Shown: positions 9,102-20,086, numbered from the stretch's first letter. The stretch: 64,000 nucleotides of DNA from Acidobacteriota bacterium (GCA_021838785.1 JAKCCV010000015.1:29431-93430); one strand, 5' to 3'. The notes: generated by a model not told the origin, from the letters alone. Made by a program: numbers and translations.

Positions 9102-10622
9102 ATGAAATTGGGCGAGGTCGTAGCAAGAGTCCCGGGGGTAAGCTGGGGCGCTGACGCTAACGCTGAAGTCACATCCCTTGCATATGATTCCCGCCGCATG
9201 GAACGAGGAAGTCTCTTTTTCGCCATCCAAGGAGAAAAAGCCGACGGGCACGATTATATTCCCTTGGCGCTGGAGCGTGGCGCCATCGCCGTGGTCAGCG
9301 AGCGAAAGCCGCCCCCGGAGGTGGCCGGACATTGGATTCAAGTTCCCCACATTCGACGCGCTCTGGCGGAGGCCGCCAGGGCTTTCTACCACCAACCGGA
9401 TGCTTCCCTCCTGCTGATTGGCATCACCGGGACCAACGGCAAAACGACCACGGCATTTCTGCTGGAGCGGATTTTAGGGGCCGCCGGCCTGTCGCCGGGG
9501 CTCCTCGGGACGATTGAATATCGAATTGGCACCCGCAGAATTCATGCAGTGAATACAACGCCGGAATCGTTGGACCTGATGCGCTACTTTGCCGAGCTGG
9601 TCGAGGCGGGAGGACGAGCGGGCGTCATGGAAGTTTCTTCCCACGCGCTTGCCCAGGAGCGGGTTTGGGGTTTGCACTTTGGGGCGGCCGTGTTTACCAA
9701 CCTTACTCGGGACCATCTCGATTATCACAAGGATTTTGAGAGCTATTTCGCAGCCAAGCGCCGACTCTTTGAAGGATTGGGAAGCCCGCCCCCGGAACTC
9801 GCCGTCATCAATGTGGACGACGAATGGGGCCAACGCTTGCTCGCGCTCCCTGCTTCGCAACGGCTCACGTATGGCGCGAGTGCCGGCGCGCAGGTGCGGG
9901 TCAAAGACTCCAAAACCGACCTGGCCGGAATTCGGGCCAGGCTTGAAACCCCCCTGGGCGAGATTGAAATGGCGTCCTCGCTGGTAGGGCGGCCCAATCT
10001 CATGAACATTCTCGCCGCCACCGCGACGGCGATTGGATTAGGCATCCCAAAGGAAACGATTGTTGGCGGCATTCAAGCTTTGACGGCAGTGCCGGGGCGG
10101 TTCGAGCGGATTGACGCCGGGCAGCCCTTCCTCGTGGTGGTAGATTACGCGCACACGGATGATGCTTTGCGAAACCTGCTCACGGTAGCTCGGGAGCTTG
10201 TGAAAAATCGGCTGCTGGTGGTTTTCGGTTGCGGCGGCGAGCGCGATCGCACCAAGCGCCCTCTCATGGGCGAGGTTGCGGGATCGCTGGCCGATATCGC
10301 TTACCTGACCTCGGATAATCCCCGCGGCGAGGATCCTTTGGCCATCTTGAATGATGTGATGGTCGGCCTGCAACGGACCGGCAAACCCTACCAGGTGGAC
10401 CCGGACCGAGAGGCCGCGATTCGCAAAGCCCTGGGCGATGCCCGCGAAGGAGACGGGGTCGTCATCGCCGGGAAAGGGCATGAGACCTATCAGATTCTGA
10501 AAGACCGGACGATTCCTTTTGACGATCGCGAGGTGGCCCAGAGAGTGCTTCACGAGTTGGGCTACGATGGGCCGGTCGCGCTCCGCCACGCCAAGCCGGG
10601 CCAAGTGAACAGCCGACGCTAG
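9102..10622 (+). CDS. murE: UDP-MurNAc-tripeptide synthetase (meso-DAP adding)
   Basis: 506 residues. Adds the third amino acid of the peptidoglycan stem in the cytoplasm with ATP. The three Mur-ligase domains are present: the N-terminal UDP-binding domain, the central ATPase with GITGTNGKTTT (about 106-118), and the C-terminal domain carrying DNPRGEDP at about 405. The DNPR motif is the known signature for meso-diaminopimelate specificity, as expected for a Gram-negative wall. It lies 70 bases after ftsI, the largest gap in this part of the cluster, with a possible internal promoter. Confidence 0.95.
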   Translation: MKLGEVVARVPGVSWGADANAEVTSLAYDSRRMERGSLFFAIQGEKADGHDYIPLALERGAIAVVSERKPPPEVAGHWIQVPHIRRALAEAARAFYHQPDASLLLIGITGTNGKTTTAFLLERILGAAGLSPGLLGTIEYRIGTRRIHAVNTTPESLDLMRYFAELVEAGGRAGVMEVSSHALAQERVWGLHFGAAVFTNLTRDHLDYHKDFESYFAAKRRLFEGLGSPPPELAVINVDDEWGQRLLALPASQRLTYGASAGAQVRVKDSKTDLAGIRARLETPLGEIEMASSLVGRPNLMNILAATATAIGLGIPKETIVGGIQALTAVPGRFERIDAGQPFLVVVDYAHTDDALRNLLTVARELVKNRLLVVFGCGGERDRTKRPLMGEVAGSLADIAYLTSDNPRGEDPLAILNDVMVGLQRTGKPYQVDPDREAAIRKALGDAREGDGVVIAGKGHETYQILKDRTIPFDDREVAQRVLHELGYDGPVALRHAKPGQVNSRR

Positions 10623-10652
10623 GACGGGGCGACCCGAGCGGCCGACTTTCCA

Positions 10653-12101
10653 GTGAACACGATGCAATTGCCGGTGAGCGAGGTTGCCAAAATCCTCGAA
10701 TCAACTTACTCGGGCGACAAGCAGGTCGCGCAAGGGTACACCCTCGACTCGCGCCGCGTGCGTCCGGGCGAAATGTTTTTTGCCATTCGGGGGCGGCGAC
10801 TTGATGGGCACCAGTTTGTTCAACAGGCCATCGAGGCGGGAGCTGTGGCTGCGGTCGTGGAACCCGCATTCCTAGAGCAACATCCTTCCCTGGCTTCGAG
10901 GCTGATTCCCGTGCCAGATACAACGCGCGCTTTGCAGGTTCTTGCCCAAGAAATTCGCCGCCGTTGGGGCAAAAAGCTGATTGCCATTACCGGAAGCACC
11001 GGGAAAACCACGACCAAGGAGCTGACGGCAGCACTGCTGGCAACTCAATACGCAGTGCTTAAGTCACGGGGTAACCTCAATAATGAGTATGGCGTGCCGC
11101 TGACGCTTTTGGAATTGGAGCCTCGGCACGAGGTGGCCGTCTTGGAGCTTGCCATGTCCGCGGCAGGCGAAATTGCGCGACTGGCGCAGGTGGCCGAGCC
11201 GGACATCGGGGTGGTCACCAACGTCGCCGCAGCGCATCTCCAGGCCTTTAATTCGGTGGATGAAATTGCGCGGGCTAAACGTGAGTTGATTGAGAATCTG
11301 AACCCGCGGTGCGTGGAGACGGTAGCCGTGCTGAATCACGACGACCCACGGGTCAAACACTTCGGCGACGGCGTTCCCGGACGAGTTGTTACCTTCGGGC
11401 GAGAAGCCGGGGCAGACTTCATCGCCTCTGAAATTAAGTCCGCCGGGGGTCGGGGAACAACGTTTTGGGTGACGGGACCGTCGCTGAACGCCCAGTTTCA
11501 ATTGAGCCTACCCGGCGAGCACAATATCGAAAACGCCCTCGCCGCCATTGCCACGGCAAGCCTCCTGGGCGTTCCGCCCGAGGCCATGGTCCAGGCGCTG
11601 GCAACCTCCAAAAATTTGCCTGGCCGCAGTGAAATTCTTACACTGCCGGGCGGCATCACGGTCATCAATGACAGCTACAACTCCAATCCGCGCGCCATGG
11701 AGAAAATGCTCCAGATGTTGGCCGAGTGGCCAGGGGCGCAAAGACGGATCGTGGTGGCGGGCGAGATGCTCGAACTCGGCTCTACCTCGCCTGATTGGCA
11801 TCGCGCGGTGGGACGAAAATGCGCGGAATGCGGCGTTGACTGCCTGTTCGCGGTGCAAGGCGATGCGGTTTTTTTTCTCGAAGGAGCGCGAGAAAACGGG
11901 CTTGCTGCTTCGCAATTGCGCTTTTTCGCCAGCGCGCTGGAAGCCGCGGAATACTGCCGCACCCACCTGCGCGAAGGGGATGTGGTGTTGGTGAAGGGGT
12001 CACGGGGAGTGGGCCTCGAAGCGGTGATTGAATTGCTCACTAACCCTGTTTCCAGTTCGTCGGCGATGCCCCATCCCGCCGCGTCCACGAGGGCTGAGTA
12101 A
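10653..12101 (+). CDS. murF: UDP-MurNAc-pentapeptide synthetase MurF
   Basis: 482 residues from a GTG (an ATG three codons later is also possible). It ligates D-Ala-D-Ala to the UDP-MurNAc tripeptide. The ATP loop ITGSTGKTTTKE is at about 110-121; NDSYNSNP, typical of the third domain, is near residue 338. It follows murE by 30 bases and precedes mraY by 6. No ddl gene for its D-Ala-D-Ala substrate is found in the window. Confidence 0.95.
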   Translation: MNTMQLPVSEVAKILESTYSGDKQVAQGYTLDSRRVRPGEMFFAIRGRRLDGHQFVQQAIEAGAVAAVVEPAFLEQHPSLASRLIPVPDTTRALQVLAQEIRRRWGKKLIAITGSTGKTTTKELTAALLATQYAVLKSRGNLNNEYGVPLTLLELEPRHEVAVLELAMSAAGEIARLAQVAEPDIGVVTNVAAAHLQAFNSVDEIARAKRELIENLNPRCVETVAVLNHDDPRVKHFGDGVPGRVVTFGREAGADFIASEIKSAGGRGTTFWVTGPSLNAQFQLSLPGEHNIENALAAIATASLLGVPPEAMVQALATSKNLPGRSEILTLPGGITVINDSYNSNPRAMEKMLQMLAEWPGAQRRIVVAGEMLELGSTSPDWHRAVGRKCAECGVDCLFAVQGDAVFFLEGARENGLAASQLRFFASALEAAEYCRTHLREGDVVLVKGSRGVGLEAVIELLTNPVSSSSAMPHPAASTRAE

Positions 12102-12107
12102 CACGGA

Positions 12108-13238
<1,131 letters not shown>

Positions 13239-13250
13239 AGCGCGGGCGAT

Positions 13251-13279
13251 TTGACACCCTGAATTTTTGCGCATAAAAT
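13251..13279 (+). promoter_or_regulatory. Consensus promoter inside the dcw cluster
   Basis: TTGACA at 13251-13256, a 17-base spacer, TAAAAT at 13274-13279. Transcription should start near 13286, about five bases before the ATG of the small ribbon-helix-helix gene, so its mRNA would be almost leaderless. It also gives murD and the following genes a second promoter. Confidence 0.75.
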
Positions 13280-13290
13280 GCGCACGAACT

Positions 13291-13461
13291 ATGCCTAGGC
13301 CGAAATCCTTTCGCAACCCGATTCGCGTCAGCCTGACGCTCGATGGCAAGGTGTTGCGTGGAGCGCGGCGTCTGGCGCAGGCCAAGCGCCGCTCCCTGTC
13401 GGAGATGGTGTCAGAGGTTTTGAGCCGGTATCTGCGCAAGAACGGCAGGCGAAGCCTATGA
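13291..13461 (+). CDS. Small ribbon-helix-helix-like protein within the dcw cluster
   Basis: 56 residues, very basic. The middle (IRVSLTLDGKVLRGARRLAQAKRRSLSEMVSEVLSRYL, in pieces) fits a ribbon-helix-helix fold: a short beta strand, a helix, a turn with Ser, and a second helix. Such proteins are usually DNA-binding dimers, often antitoxins or autorepressors. It sits between mraY and murD, where dcw clusters normally have nothing, has its own consensus promoter, and its stop overlaps the murD start by ATGA. No toxin gene is beside it. I infer a regulator of the murD side of the cluster; the ATG at 13291 has no ribosome site, in keeping with a leaderless message. Confidence 0.7.
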   Translation: MPRPKSFRNPIRVSLTLDGKVLRGARRLAQAKRRSLSEMVSEVLSRYLRKNGRRSL

Positions 13462-15254
13462 CCGACCTTCAAGGCCAGCGCGTGTTGGTGGTGGGCTTGG
13501 GGCGCAGCGGCCTGGCGGCGGCTCGGTTTTTAGCGCGGTGCGGCGCCGTCGTGATGGTCAGCGATCGCCGTCCCCCGGCAACACTCGCCCGCGAGGCTCG
13601 CGAGTTGATGGCGCAAAAGATCGGCGTGGAACTCGGTGTTCACCGCGAATCCACCTTCCTTCGGCAGGACTTAATTGTGGTGAGCCCCGGGGTGCCGGCG
13701 GACTTACCAGCCCTCGACGCCGCGCGGCGGAAAGGCATCCGAATTGTTCCGGAAGTCGAGTTGGCAAGTTGGTTTATCGAAAGCCCGATCGTTGGAATCA
13801 CTGGAACGAACGGCAAAACCACAACGACGGCTCTAACCGGCGCCATGTTGGAGGCTTCCGGTTTTCGGACCTTCGTAGGGGGGAATATTGGCGTGCCTCT
13901 CATTCAGGCCGCCGAGCAGACTCCGCCGCCGGAAGTGATCGTGGCCGAACTGAGCAGTTTTCAGCTCGAGATCATCGAGTCATTTCGAGCGACGGTAGCC
14001 GTTCTGTTGAATCTGTCCCCCAACCATCTGGACCGCCATCCTACCTACGAGGCTTATGCTCGGGCCAAGGCGCGAATCTTTGAGCATCAAAGGTCGAGCG
14101 ACCAAGCCGTCCTCAACGCCGACGATCCCAACGTTGTGAAGTTGGCGAATGCCATCAAGAGCCAGAAAATCTTCTTCAGTCGCCAGCGTTCGCTCACGAA
14201 TGGCGTTTTCTTGGCCGAAGGGAAGCTGTGGCATCGGGTAGGTCATCTGGAGCGGGTGTTGATGGAACGGGGCGACATTCGGTTGCGAGGCGAGTTCAAC
14301 CTGGAAAATGTGATGGCCGCCGCCGCCGCCGCTCTTGCGCTGGGGGCTAGCCTCGACGCCGTGCGCCGGGCGGCGCGCGAATTTCAAGGGGTGGAACATC
14401 GCTTGGAGTTCGTGCGGGAGATTGCCGGAGTTGCCTTCTACAATGATTCCAAGGCAACCAGCGTGGATGCCGCTGCCAAAGCGCTTTCGACCTTTGCCTC
14501 CGGCGTGCATCTGATTCTGGGCGGCAAGGATAAAGGCGCGCCTTACGCTCCGCTGCGGCCGCTGCTCAAAGGCCGCGTGCGGGAAATTCTTCTGGTCGGG
14601 GCTGCGGCGGAGAAAATTGCGCGGGAGTTAGCAGGCAGTACGGATCTGGTTCCCGCAGGAACCATCGAAGCGGCGGTCCGCCGTGCCTTCGCGCAGGCAG
14701 AGGCCGGCGACACAGTGCTTCTTTCGCCGGCTTGCTCGAGCTACGACCAGTATCATGATTTCGAAGAGCGTGGCCGTGCCTTTAAGCAAAGCGTTTCAGA
14801 CTTGGCGGAAGAATACCTGCAAGGGAGGATTCGGCCCCGTAAGATTGCCGAACCTGACTTCCTGCTGCGCGCTCCGAACACGCGGCCTAACGACGCCCGG
14901 CAAGGAATCTTCAAACCGCCGGAGAGCGCCACCTCACTCAACCGGCCGTCTGCCAGCCCGACGGACGCTGAACCGCCGTTCGAGACCCTGACGCTGGACA
15001 ACGGCAAGCCATCTTCCTCAGCGCGCGTTTCTGTGCCGCGCGAACTAATCTACACCTACGAAGTGGCGGCGGAAGAAGTGGCTCAGGGCGAGGAAGCCGG
15101 CGGCGCTCTAGAGGCTGACGGAGAGGCGGTGCAGGACTCCGCGCCTTCCGAACTCGGCACGACAGAGGAACCGGAAGACGAGGCCCTGAGTTACGAGATA
15201 CGCTCGGACGCGGCTCGGCTAACCCAGCCGCATCGGCCGGCGGGTCGAGGTTAG
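13458..15254 (+). CDS. murD: UDP-MurNAc-L-Ala:D-Glu ligase with long C-terminal tail
   Basis: 598 residues, against about 450 in the family. Residues 1 to about 455 are a complete MurD: Rossmann N-terminus (VLVVGLGRSGLAAARFL), ATP loop GITGTNGKTTTT near 113, and the C-terminal domain ending with SPACSSYDQYHDFEERG. The next 145 residues are a Pro/Ser/Glu-rich, probably disordered tail with a short conserved-looking island, ELIYTYEVAAEE, near 530. MurD adds D-glutamate to UDP-MurNAc-L-Ala in the cytoplasm. Translation is probably coupled to the small upstream gene through the ATGA overlap. The tail's role is unknown. Confidence 0.93.
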   Translation: MTDLQGQRVLVVGLGRSGLAAARFLARCGAVVMVSDRRPPATLAREARELMAQKIGVELGVHRESTFLRQDLIVVSPGVPADLPALDAARRKGIRIVPEVELASWFIESPIVGITGTNGKTTTTALTGAMLEASGFRTFVGGNIGVPLIQAAEQTPPPEVIVAELSSFQLEIIESFRATVAVLLNLSPNHLDRHPTYEAYARAKARIFEHQRSSDQAVLNADDPNVVKLANAIKSQKIFFSRQRSLTNGVFLAEGKLWHRVGHLERVLMERGDIRLRGEFNLENVMAAAAAALALGASLDAVRRAAREFQGVEHRLEFVREIAGVAFYNDSKATSVDAAAKALSTFASGVHLILGGKDKGAPYAPLRPLLKGRVREILLVGAAAEKIARELAGSTDLVPAGTIEAAVRRAFAQAEAGDTVLLSPACSSYDQYHDFEERGRAFKQSVSDLAEEYLQGRIRPRKIAEPDFLLRAPNTRPNDARQGIFKPPESATSLNRPSASPTDAEPPFETLTLDNGKPSSSARVSVPRELIYTYEVAAEEVAQGEEAGGALEADGEAVQDSAPSELGTTEEPEDEALSYEIRSDAARLTQPHRPAGRG

Positions 15255-15279
15255 AAGCCCGGGCAAAGGGCAATAGCTT

Positions 15280-16371
15280 ATGGCAAGGCGACTCGAATCG
15301 GATCGCATCTTATTCGGAGCGGTGGTCGTTCTGGTGATGTTTGGCATCCTCATGGTCTTCAGCGCCTCGGCGGTCATTGCCGCCGACCAATTTCACTCCA
15401 GCTACTATTTTGTGATTCGGCAAGCGATCTGGGCGGTACTGGGGCTGGGCATCATGCTGGTCATGATGAACGTGGATTACCGGCGCTTGAAAAGCCCTTT
15501 ACTGCTTTTCCCGGCGCTCGGGTTGCAACTAATTCTGCTGCTCGCCGTCTTGTTTGTTCGAGCAGACCATGACACCCACCGGTGGATTCGACTGGGGCCG
15601 GTGACCATTCAGCCTTCGGAGTTCGCGAAAATCGTTCTGGTGATTTTTCTCGCCTATTTTTTAGACCTGCACAAGGACTCGATCAATGATTGGCGGAAGA
15701 CCCTGTTGCCGGTGGGCCTGGTGGCCGGACTCGACGCGATGCTGATTCTTCGCGAGCCGGACTTTGGAACCACGCTGGCCATTGCCGTGATTGTGGGCGC
15801 GATGATGTTTGCGGCCGGCCTGCGCGTTTCGTATTTTGTGGCCGGTGGGCTGGCGTCGGTTCCGCTGCTTTATCTTCTGATTTTCCACGTCGGATATCGT
15901 TATCGGCGCATCATGGCTTTTCTCCATCCCTACGCGCATCCGCTGGGGGCAGGGTTCCAAATTATTCAGTCCTACATTGCGGTTGGCACAGGCGGCATTA
16001 CCGGCGCGGGGCTGATGGAGGGCAAGGAAAAGCTCTTTTACCTGCCGGAACCCCAGACAGATTTTATTTTCGCGGTCATCGGAGAAGAATTGGGACTGAT
16101 TGGGGCGCTGTTGGTGCTGGTGCTGTTTGGCGTGATTCTTTGGCGGGGTCTGCGTGCCGCGGCTCGCTGTCAGAATGATTTCGGGCGGCTGCTCGCCATT
16201 GGTCTTACGTCGCTGGTCGTGATTCAGGCGCTTGTCAACATGAGCGTGGTCATTGGCCTGCTGCCCACGAAAGGCGTGCCACTGCCCTTCGTTAGCTATG
16301 GAGGCTCTTCGCTGCTGATGAGTTTGTTTGCCATGGGGATTTTGCTGAATATCTCGCAGAACACGAGCTGA
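15280..16371 (+). CDS. ftsW: FtsW, septal peptidoglycan glycosyltransferase (SEDS)
   Basis: 363 residues with about ten membrane segments. SEDS-family polymerase that works with FtsI to build the septal wall from lipid II. Motifs: FSASAVIA in the first segment, RWIRLGPVTIQPSEFAK near 100, and the late signature PTKGVPLPFVSYGGSS near 330. It lies 25 bases after murD and 6 bases before murG. The position with murD and murG, rather than with a rod-shape operon, supports FtsW over RodA. Confidence 0.94.
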   Translation: MARRLESDRILFGAVVVLVMFGILMVFSASAVIAADQFHSSYYFVIRQAIWAVLGLGIMLVMMNVDYRRLKSPLLLFPALGLQLILLLAVLFVRADHDTHRWIRLGPVTIQPSEFAKIVLVIFLAYFLDLHKDSINDWRKTLLPVGLVAGLDAMLILREPDFGTTLAIAVIVGAMMFAAGLRVSYFVAGGLASVPLLYLLIFHVGYRYRRIMAFLHPYAHPLGAGFQIIQSYIAVGTGGITGAGLMEGKEKLFYLPEPQTDFIFAVIGEELGLIGALLVLVLFGVILWRGLRAAARCQNDFGRLLAIGLTSLVVIQALVNMSVVIGLLPTKGVPLPFVSYGGSSLLMSLFAMGILLNISQNTS

Positions 16372-16377
16372 GATTGA

Positions 16378-17550
16378 ATGGTGAGCGCCACCAGAATCGA
16401 ATCGGACAGATGCGCGGCCGGAGCCACCGCGGCTGACTCCAGGGACTACGATCAGCCGAAGCCTACGGCCGCAGGAAGCCGGCCTTTGCGGGTGCTCATG
16501 GCAGCCGGAGGCACCGGCGGGCACATTTTCCCGCTCCTCGCGGTGGCGGAGCAATTAAAAGCCGCGGGAGCGGCGGAAATCGAGTTTGTGGGCACCGGAC
16601 GACCGCTCGAAGCGCGAATTATTCCTGCCGCGGGTTTCCCGTTGCGGACCGTCCACGCCGCCGGACTCAAAGGCATCCGGGGTTGGAAACAAATTCGCAA
16701 CCTCATGGTGCTTCCGCGAACGGCGCTCGACATGGCGCGGGAGTTGAGGCGAGTGAAGCCGCGCGTGGTGGCGGGCATCGGAGGTTATCTGGCTGGTCCG
16801 GCACTGCTGGAAGCCGCGCTAGCGGGCATTCCGACGCTTTTGATTGAGCCGAATGCGGTGCCGGGGTTTACGAATCGTGTCTTGGCGCCGGTGGTGCGGC
16901 GAGCCGCGTTGGGGTTTGAGGCGGCCGCCAAATTTTACGGCAGCAAGGCGCGCGTAACCGGCCATCCCGTGCGACGCGAATTCTTCGACGTGCCGGCGAA
17001 GCCCCCCTTGCCGCTGACGTTGCTGATCCTTGGTGGAAGCCTCGGAGCCCGGACTCTGAATCGGCTGGTGGTGGCGAGTCTGGGCGAAATCCGAGGCGAG
17101 GGACTCAGCTGGAGGATCGTTCATCAAACCGGCGAGGCGGACTACGAAACTGTCCGCTCCGCTTACGCGGAGCAGGGTGTGGAGGGCGAAGTTCGCCCCT
17201 TCATTGATAAAATGTCGGAGGCGCTGGGCGCGGCGCATTTGGTGGTTTCGCGGGCCGGAGCCTCCGCCGTTGCCGAACTGGCGGCGGCCGGCAGACCTTC
17301 GCTGTTGATACCCTTTCCAGCCGCGACCGGTCAGCATCAGCTCTTCAACGCCCGCGAATTGGAGCGTGCAGGCGCGGCCTGGGTGCTCGAAGAGAAGGAA
17401 GCTACTCCCGAGCGGTTTTCCCATCTTCTGCTCGACCTGATGCGGGACAGCGCGCGATTGCAGGAGATGGGACGGCGTGCCCGCGCCCTGGCCCACCCGG
17501 GCGCCGCGCAGCAGATTGCTCAGATGATTGTGGAGTTGGGCGCCGGTTAA
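16378..17550 (+). CDS. murG: MurG, lipid II synthase
   Basis: 390 residues. Transfers GlcNAc from UDP-GlcNAc to lipid I on the inner face of the membrane. The first Gly-rich loop is MAAGGTGGHIFP at about 41-52; the second appears as LILGGSLGARTLN near 220; SRAGASAVAELAAAGRPS near 290 binds the nucleotide sugar. The first 38 residues (Ala, Arg and Asp-rich) precede the usual MurG start. A GTG at 16492 would remove them but would also clip the first beta strand, so I keep the ATG at 16378; no clear ribosome site supports either. Confidence 0.93.
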   Translation: MVSATRIESDRCAAGATAADSRDYDQPKPTAAGSRPLRVLMAAGGTGGHIFPLLAVAEQLKAAGAAEIEFVGTGRPLEARIIPAAGFPLRTVHAAGLKGIRGWKQIRNLMVLPRTALDMARELRRVKPRVVAGIGGYLAGPALLEAALAGIPTLLIEPNAVPGFTNRVLAPVVRRAALGFEAAAKFYGSKARVTGHPVRREFFDVPAKPPLPLTLLILGGSLGARTLNRLVVASLGEIRGEGLSWRIVHQTGEADYETVRSAYAEQGVEGEVRPFIDKMSEALGAAHLVVSRAGASAVAELAAAGRPSLLIPFPAATGQHQLFNARELERAGAAWVLEEKEATPERFSHLLLDLMRDSARLQEMGRRARALAHPGAAQQIAQMIVELGAG

Positions 17551-17640
17551 CCGGCGGAAGGCAGGCGACCTAGGCGGAGACAATCCGCAGGGGCGGGCGC
17601 AGCCGAAAATGCCACCCGCGGAGTGAGACGCGCAGGAACC

Positions 17641-19068
17641 ATGAGTAACGGCCAGTTGATTTTGGGAAGAATCCGAGCCATTCACTTTGTCGGAATTGGC
17701 GGCGCCGGCATGAGTGGCATCGCGGAGGTGTTGTTGAACCTGGGTTTTAAGGTTTCTGGCAGCGACCTGCGAACAACTTCGGTGACCGACCGATTGCAAC
17801 AGCTCGGAGCCAAAATCATGGTCGGCCATGCGCCCGGCCACGTCCACGGCGCGCAGGTGGTGGTGGTATCTTCCGCGGTTCCCCCAGAGAATCCGGAAAT
17901 TGCGGAAGCCGCAAGGTTGCAGATTCCGGTCATCCCGCGGGCCGAAATGCTGGGCGAATTGATGCGCCTGAAATTCTGCGTCGCGGTCGCGGGCGCGCAC
18001 GGCAAGACCACCACGACTTCGATGATCGCGGTGATGCTGGCGGAAGCCGGGCTCGATCCCACGGCGGTGATTGGCGGCCGGCTCGATGCCTTTGGGTCGG
18101 GCGCGCGTCTCGGCAAAGGGGACGTCATGGTGGTGGAGGCGGATGAGAGCGACCGCTCCTTTCTTTATCTCTTGCCGAGCCTTGCCGTGGTGACCAACAT
18201 TGACCGCGAACATTTGGACCACTACCGAGACTTGGAAGAGATTGAGACGGCCTTTGTCTCATTCGTCAACAAGGTGCCTTTCTATGGGGCGGTGATTGCG
18301 TGCGCGGATGAGCCGTGGCAAGCATCACTCGAAAGGATTCTGCCGCGGATTCGGCGCCGTGTGGTGACCTATGGGCTGGAGGGTCAAGCGGACGTGACGG
18401 TGAAACGGCTCGATCTGGGCGCTAGACAATCAGAGCTGGAGGTCGTGGTCAAGGGGAAGCCGATGGGGCGCGTCGTCGTGCATGTTGCCGGGCAGCACAA
18501 CGCGCAGAATGCGCTGGCCGCGGTGGCCGTGGGCCTCGAACTCGATCTGACGGCGGGACAAATCTGCCGCGGCCTGGAGCGGTTTCATGGCGCGGATCGC
18601 CGCTTCCAGATTCTTGCGGAGGTGGATGGGATTACCGTCGTGGATGATTATGGTCATCATCCGACTGAGATTCGAGCCACGCTGGAAGCGGCCCGCCTTC
18701 GAGCGCCTCGCCGGCTGTGGGTGGTTTTCCAGCCGCATCGCTACACGCGGACAAAGCTGTTGATGGATGAACTGGCCGCCTGTTTTGACGGCTGCGATGG
18801 AGTGGAAATTCTCGATATTTATCCGGCCAGCGAGACGGCCATCCCCGGTATTACTTCCGAGCGCTTGGTGGAACGCATGAAGGAACTGGGTTTTGACCGC
18901 GCCCGGTACGCCCCTTCGGAGCCGGCACTCGTCCAAGAATTGCTGGACCGAGTTCGGCCAGGGGATCTGCTGATGACAGTAGGCGCCGGCAACGTCTGGA
19001 AGGTTGGAGAGGCCATTGCCAAGGGGTTAAAGGCTCGGGCGGCCCGAGCCGAACCCGCGCAGCCATAA
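17641..19068 (+). CDS. murC: UDP-MurNAc:L-alanine ligase MurC
   Basis: 475 residues. Adds L-Ala to UDP-MurNAc, the first amino acid of the stem peptide. N-terminal [21 protein letters not shown] loop [11 protein letters not shown] near 117, [10 protein letters not shown] near 165 and [11 protein letters not shown] near 335 are all diagnostic. The ATG at 17641 follows AGGAA and gives the normal N-terminus; an earlier in-frame codon at 17623 is less likely. In many bacteria murB and ddl follow murC; here ftsQ comes next, 73 bases on. Confidence 0.96.
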   Translation: MSNGQLILGRIRAIHFVGIGGAGMSGIAEVLLNLGFKVSGSDLRTTSVTDRLQQLGAKIMVGHAPGHVHGAQVVVVSSAVPPENPEIAEAARLQIPVIPRAEMLGELMRLKFCVAVAGAHGKTTTTSMIAVMLAEAGLDPTAVIGGRLDAFGSGARLGKGDVMVVEADESDRSFLYLLPSLAVVTNIDREHLDHYRDLEEIETAFVSFVNKVPFYGAVIACADEPWQASLERILPRIRRRVVTYGLEGQADVTVKRLDLGARQSELEVVVKGKPMGRVVVHVAGQHNAQNALAAVAVGLELDLTAGQICRGLERFHGADRRFQILAEVDGITVVDDYGHHPTEIRATLEAARLRAPRRLWVVFQPHRYTRTKLLMDELAACFDGCDGVEILDIYPASETAIPGITSERLVERMKELGFDRARYAPSEPALVQELLDRVRPGDLLMTVGAGNVWKVGEAIAKGLKARAARAEPAQP

Positions 19069-19141
19069 CGCAAGCTTGACGCTTGCGAAGGAACGTAGAG
19101 GCTCGCTGCTAGGCGACGATGAGGGATGGTAACTGGGGGGC

Positions 19142-20068
19142 ATGGTTGATTTGGATCTGAATGGGCTCAGCGCGGAGGGAGAATCGCCTTACCTCCGTCG
19201 CGGCAAACCGATTGGAGTGCGGCGCGGACACCTGCCTCGTCGCGGGCGAAGGCTGCTGGCGTGGGCGTGGTTCGGCTTGGTGGCCGTCGCACCGGCGGGC
19301 TGGGCCGGCTACGCCATCGCTCGCTTCGCCTTGGGGTCGCCCCGCTTTCAGCTTTCTTCGCCGACAGAGGTGACGATTACGGGAAATCGTTTCGTTTCCC
19401 GGTCGGAAATTCTGAACGCCATCGCCTTGTTCAACGACTCAGAAACCTCTCGCGGGTTCAATCTTTTTCGGGCGCCGCTTGGGGCGCTTCAAAAGCGAGT
19501 GGAGTCCATTGCTTGGGTGAAATCGGCCACCGTGATGAGGGCTTTTCCCCGCCGTCTGGTGATTGCCGTGACCGAAAGGGTGCCGGTGGCCTTTGCCGAT
19601 ATTCGAGGAGAAATTGAACTTGTGGATGCCGGCGGGACAATCCTCGATAACCCCGGCCAAACCGCCTTCGACTTTCCCGTATTGGAAGGACTTAGAATAG
19701 ACCAAACCCCTTCTGACCGCGCTGAGCGCGTTGGTTTATACTGCAAATTTATGCGGGAGACCGCGCGCCAGGTGCCAGCGACCGGCTGGATGATTTCCGA
19801 GGTACGATTAAACGACCCGGAGGATTTGGAGGCGCTCCTGGTCCACGGCTCCGAAACCCTGCTGCTTCGCTTCGGGCACCGGGATTTCTCGAGCCGCTTC
19901 CAGAATTTCCTAGCGCTCCTGCCGCAGCTTGAAAAGCACAGTGCCAAAATCGCATCCGTGGATCTGCGGTACGGGCATCAGGTGGTGGTGGAACCGGCCG
20001 GCGGGGAAAGTGCCGCTCCGACCAAGTCCGACGCGCCCGTGCCGGGCAGCTCTGGGATTCGAGATTAG
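19142..20068 (+). CDS. ftsQ: FtsQ, divisome protein with POTRA domain
   Basis: 308 residues. A basic cytoplasmic N-terminus of about 35 residues, one membrane segment (about 39-60), then a POTRA domain (about 75-145, with VTITGNRFVSRSEI and WVKSATVMRAFPRRLVIAV) and the FtsQ beta domain. FtsQ recruits FtsL/FtsB and the later division proteins from the periplasmic side. The strong MRAFPRRLVI motif is typical. A GGGGGG run immediately before the ATG makes the ribosome site unusual. Confidence 0.92.
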   Translation: MVDLDLNGLSAEGESPYLRRGKPIGVRRGHLPRRGRRLLAWAWFGLVAVAPAGWAGYAIARFALGSPRFQLSSPTEVTITGNRFVSRSEILNAIALFNDSETSRGFNLFRAPLGALQKRVESIAWVKSATVMRAFPRRLVIAVTERVPVAFADIRGEIELVDAGGTILDNPGQTAFDFPVLEGLRIDQTPSDRAERVGLYCKFMRETARQVPATGWMISEVRLNDPEDLEALLVHGSETLLLRFGHRDFSSRFQNFLALLPQLEKHSAKIASVDLRYGHQVVVEPAGGESAAPTKSDAPVPGSSGIRD

Positions 20069-20086
20069 AGAAAAGGATACGTTGTC

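Noticed and set aside
8240..9226. 328-codon minus-strand frame
   Set aside because: Antisense to ftsI and murE; Arg-rich sequence without motifs.
16819..18222. 467-codon minus-strand frame
   Set aside because: Antisense to murG and murC, no domain likeness, low-quality amino acid mix.
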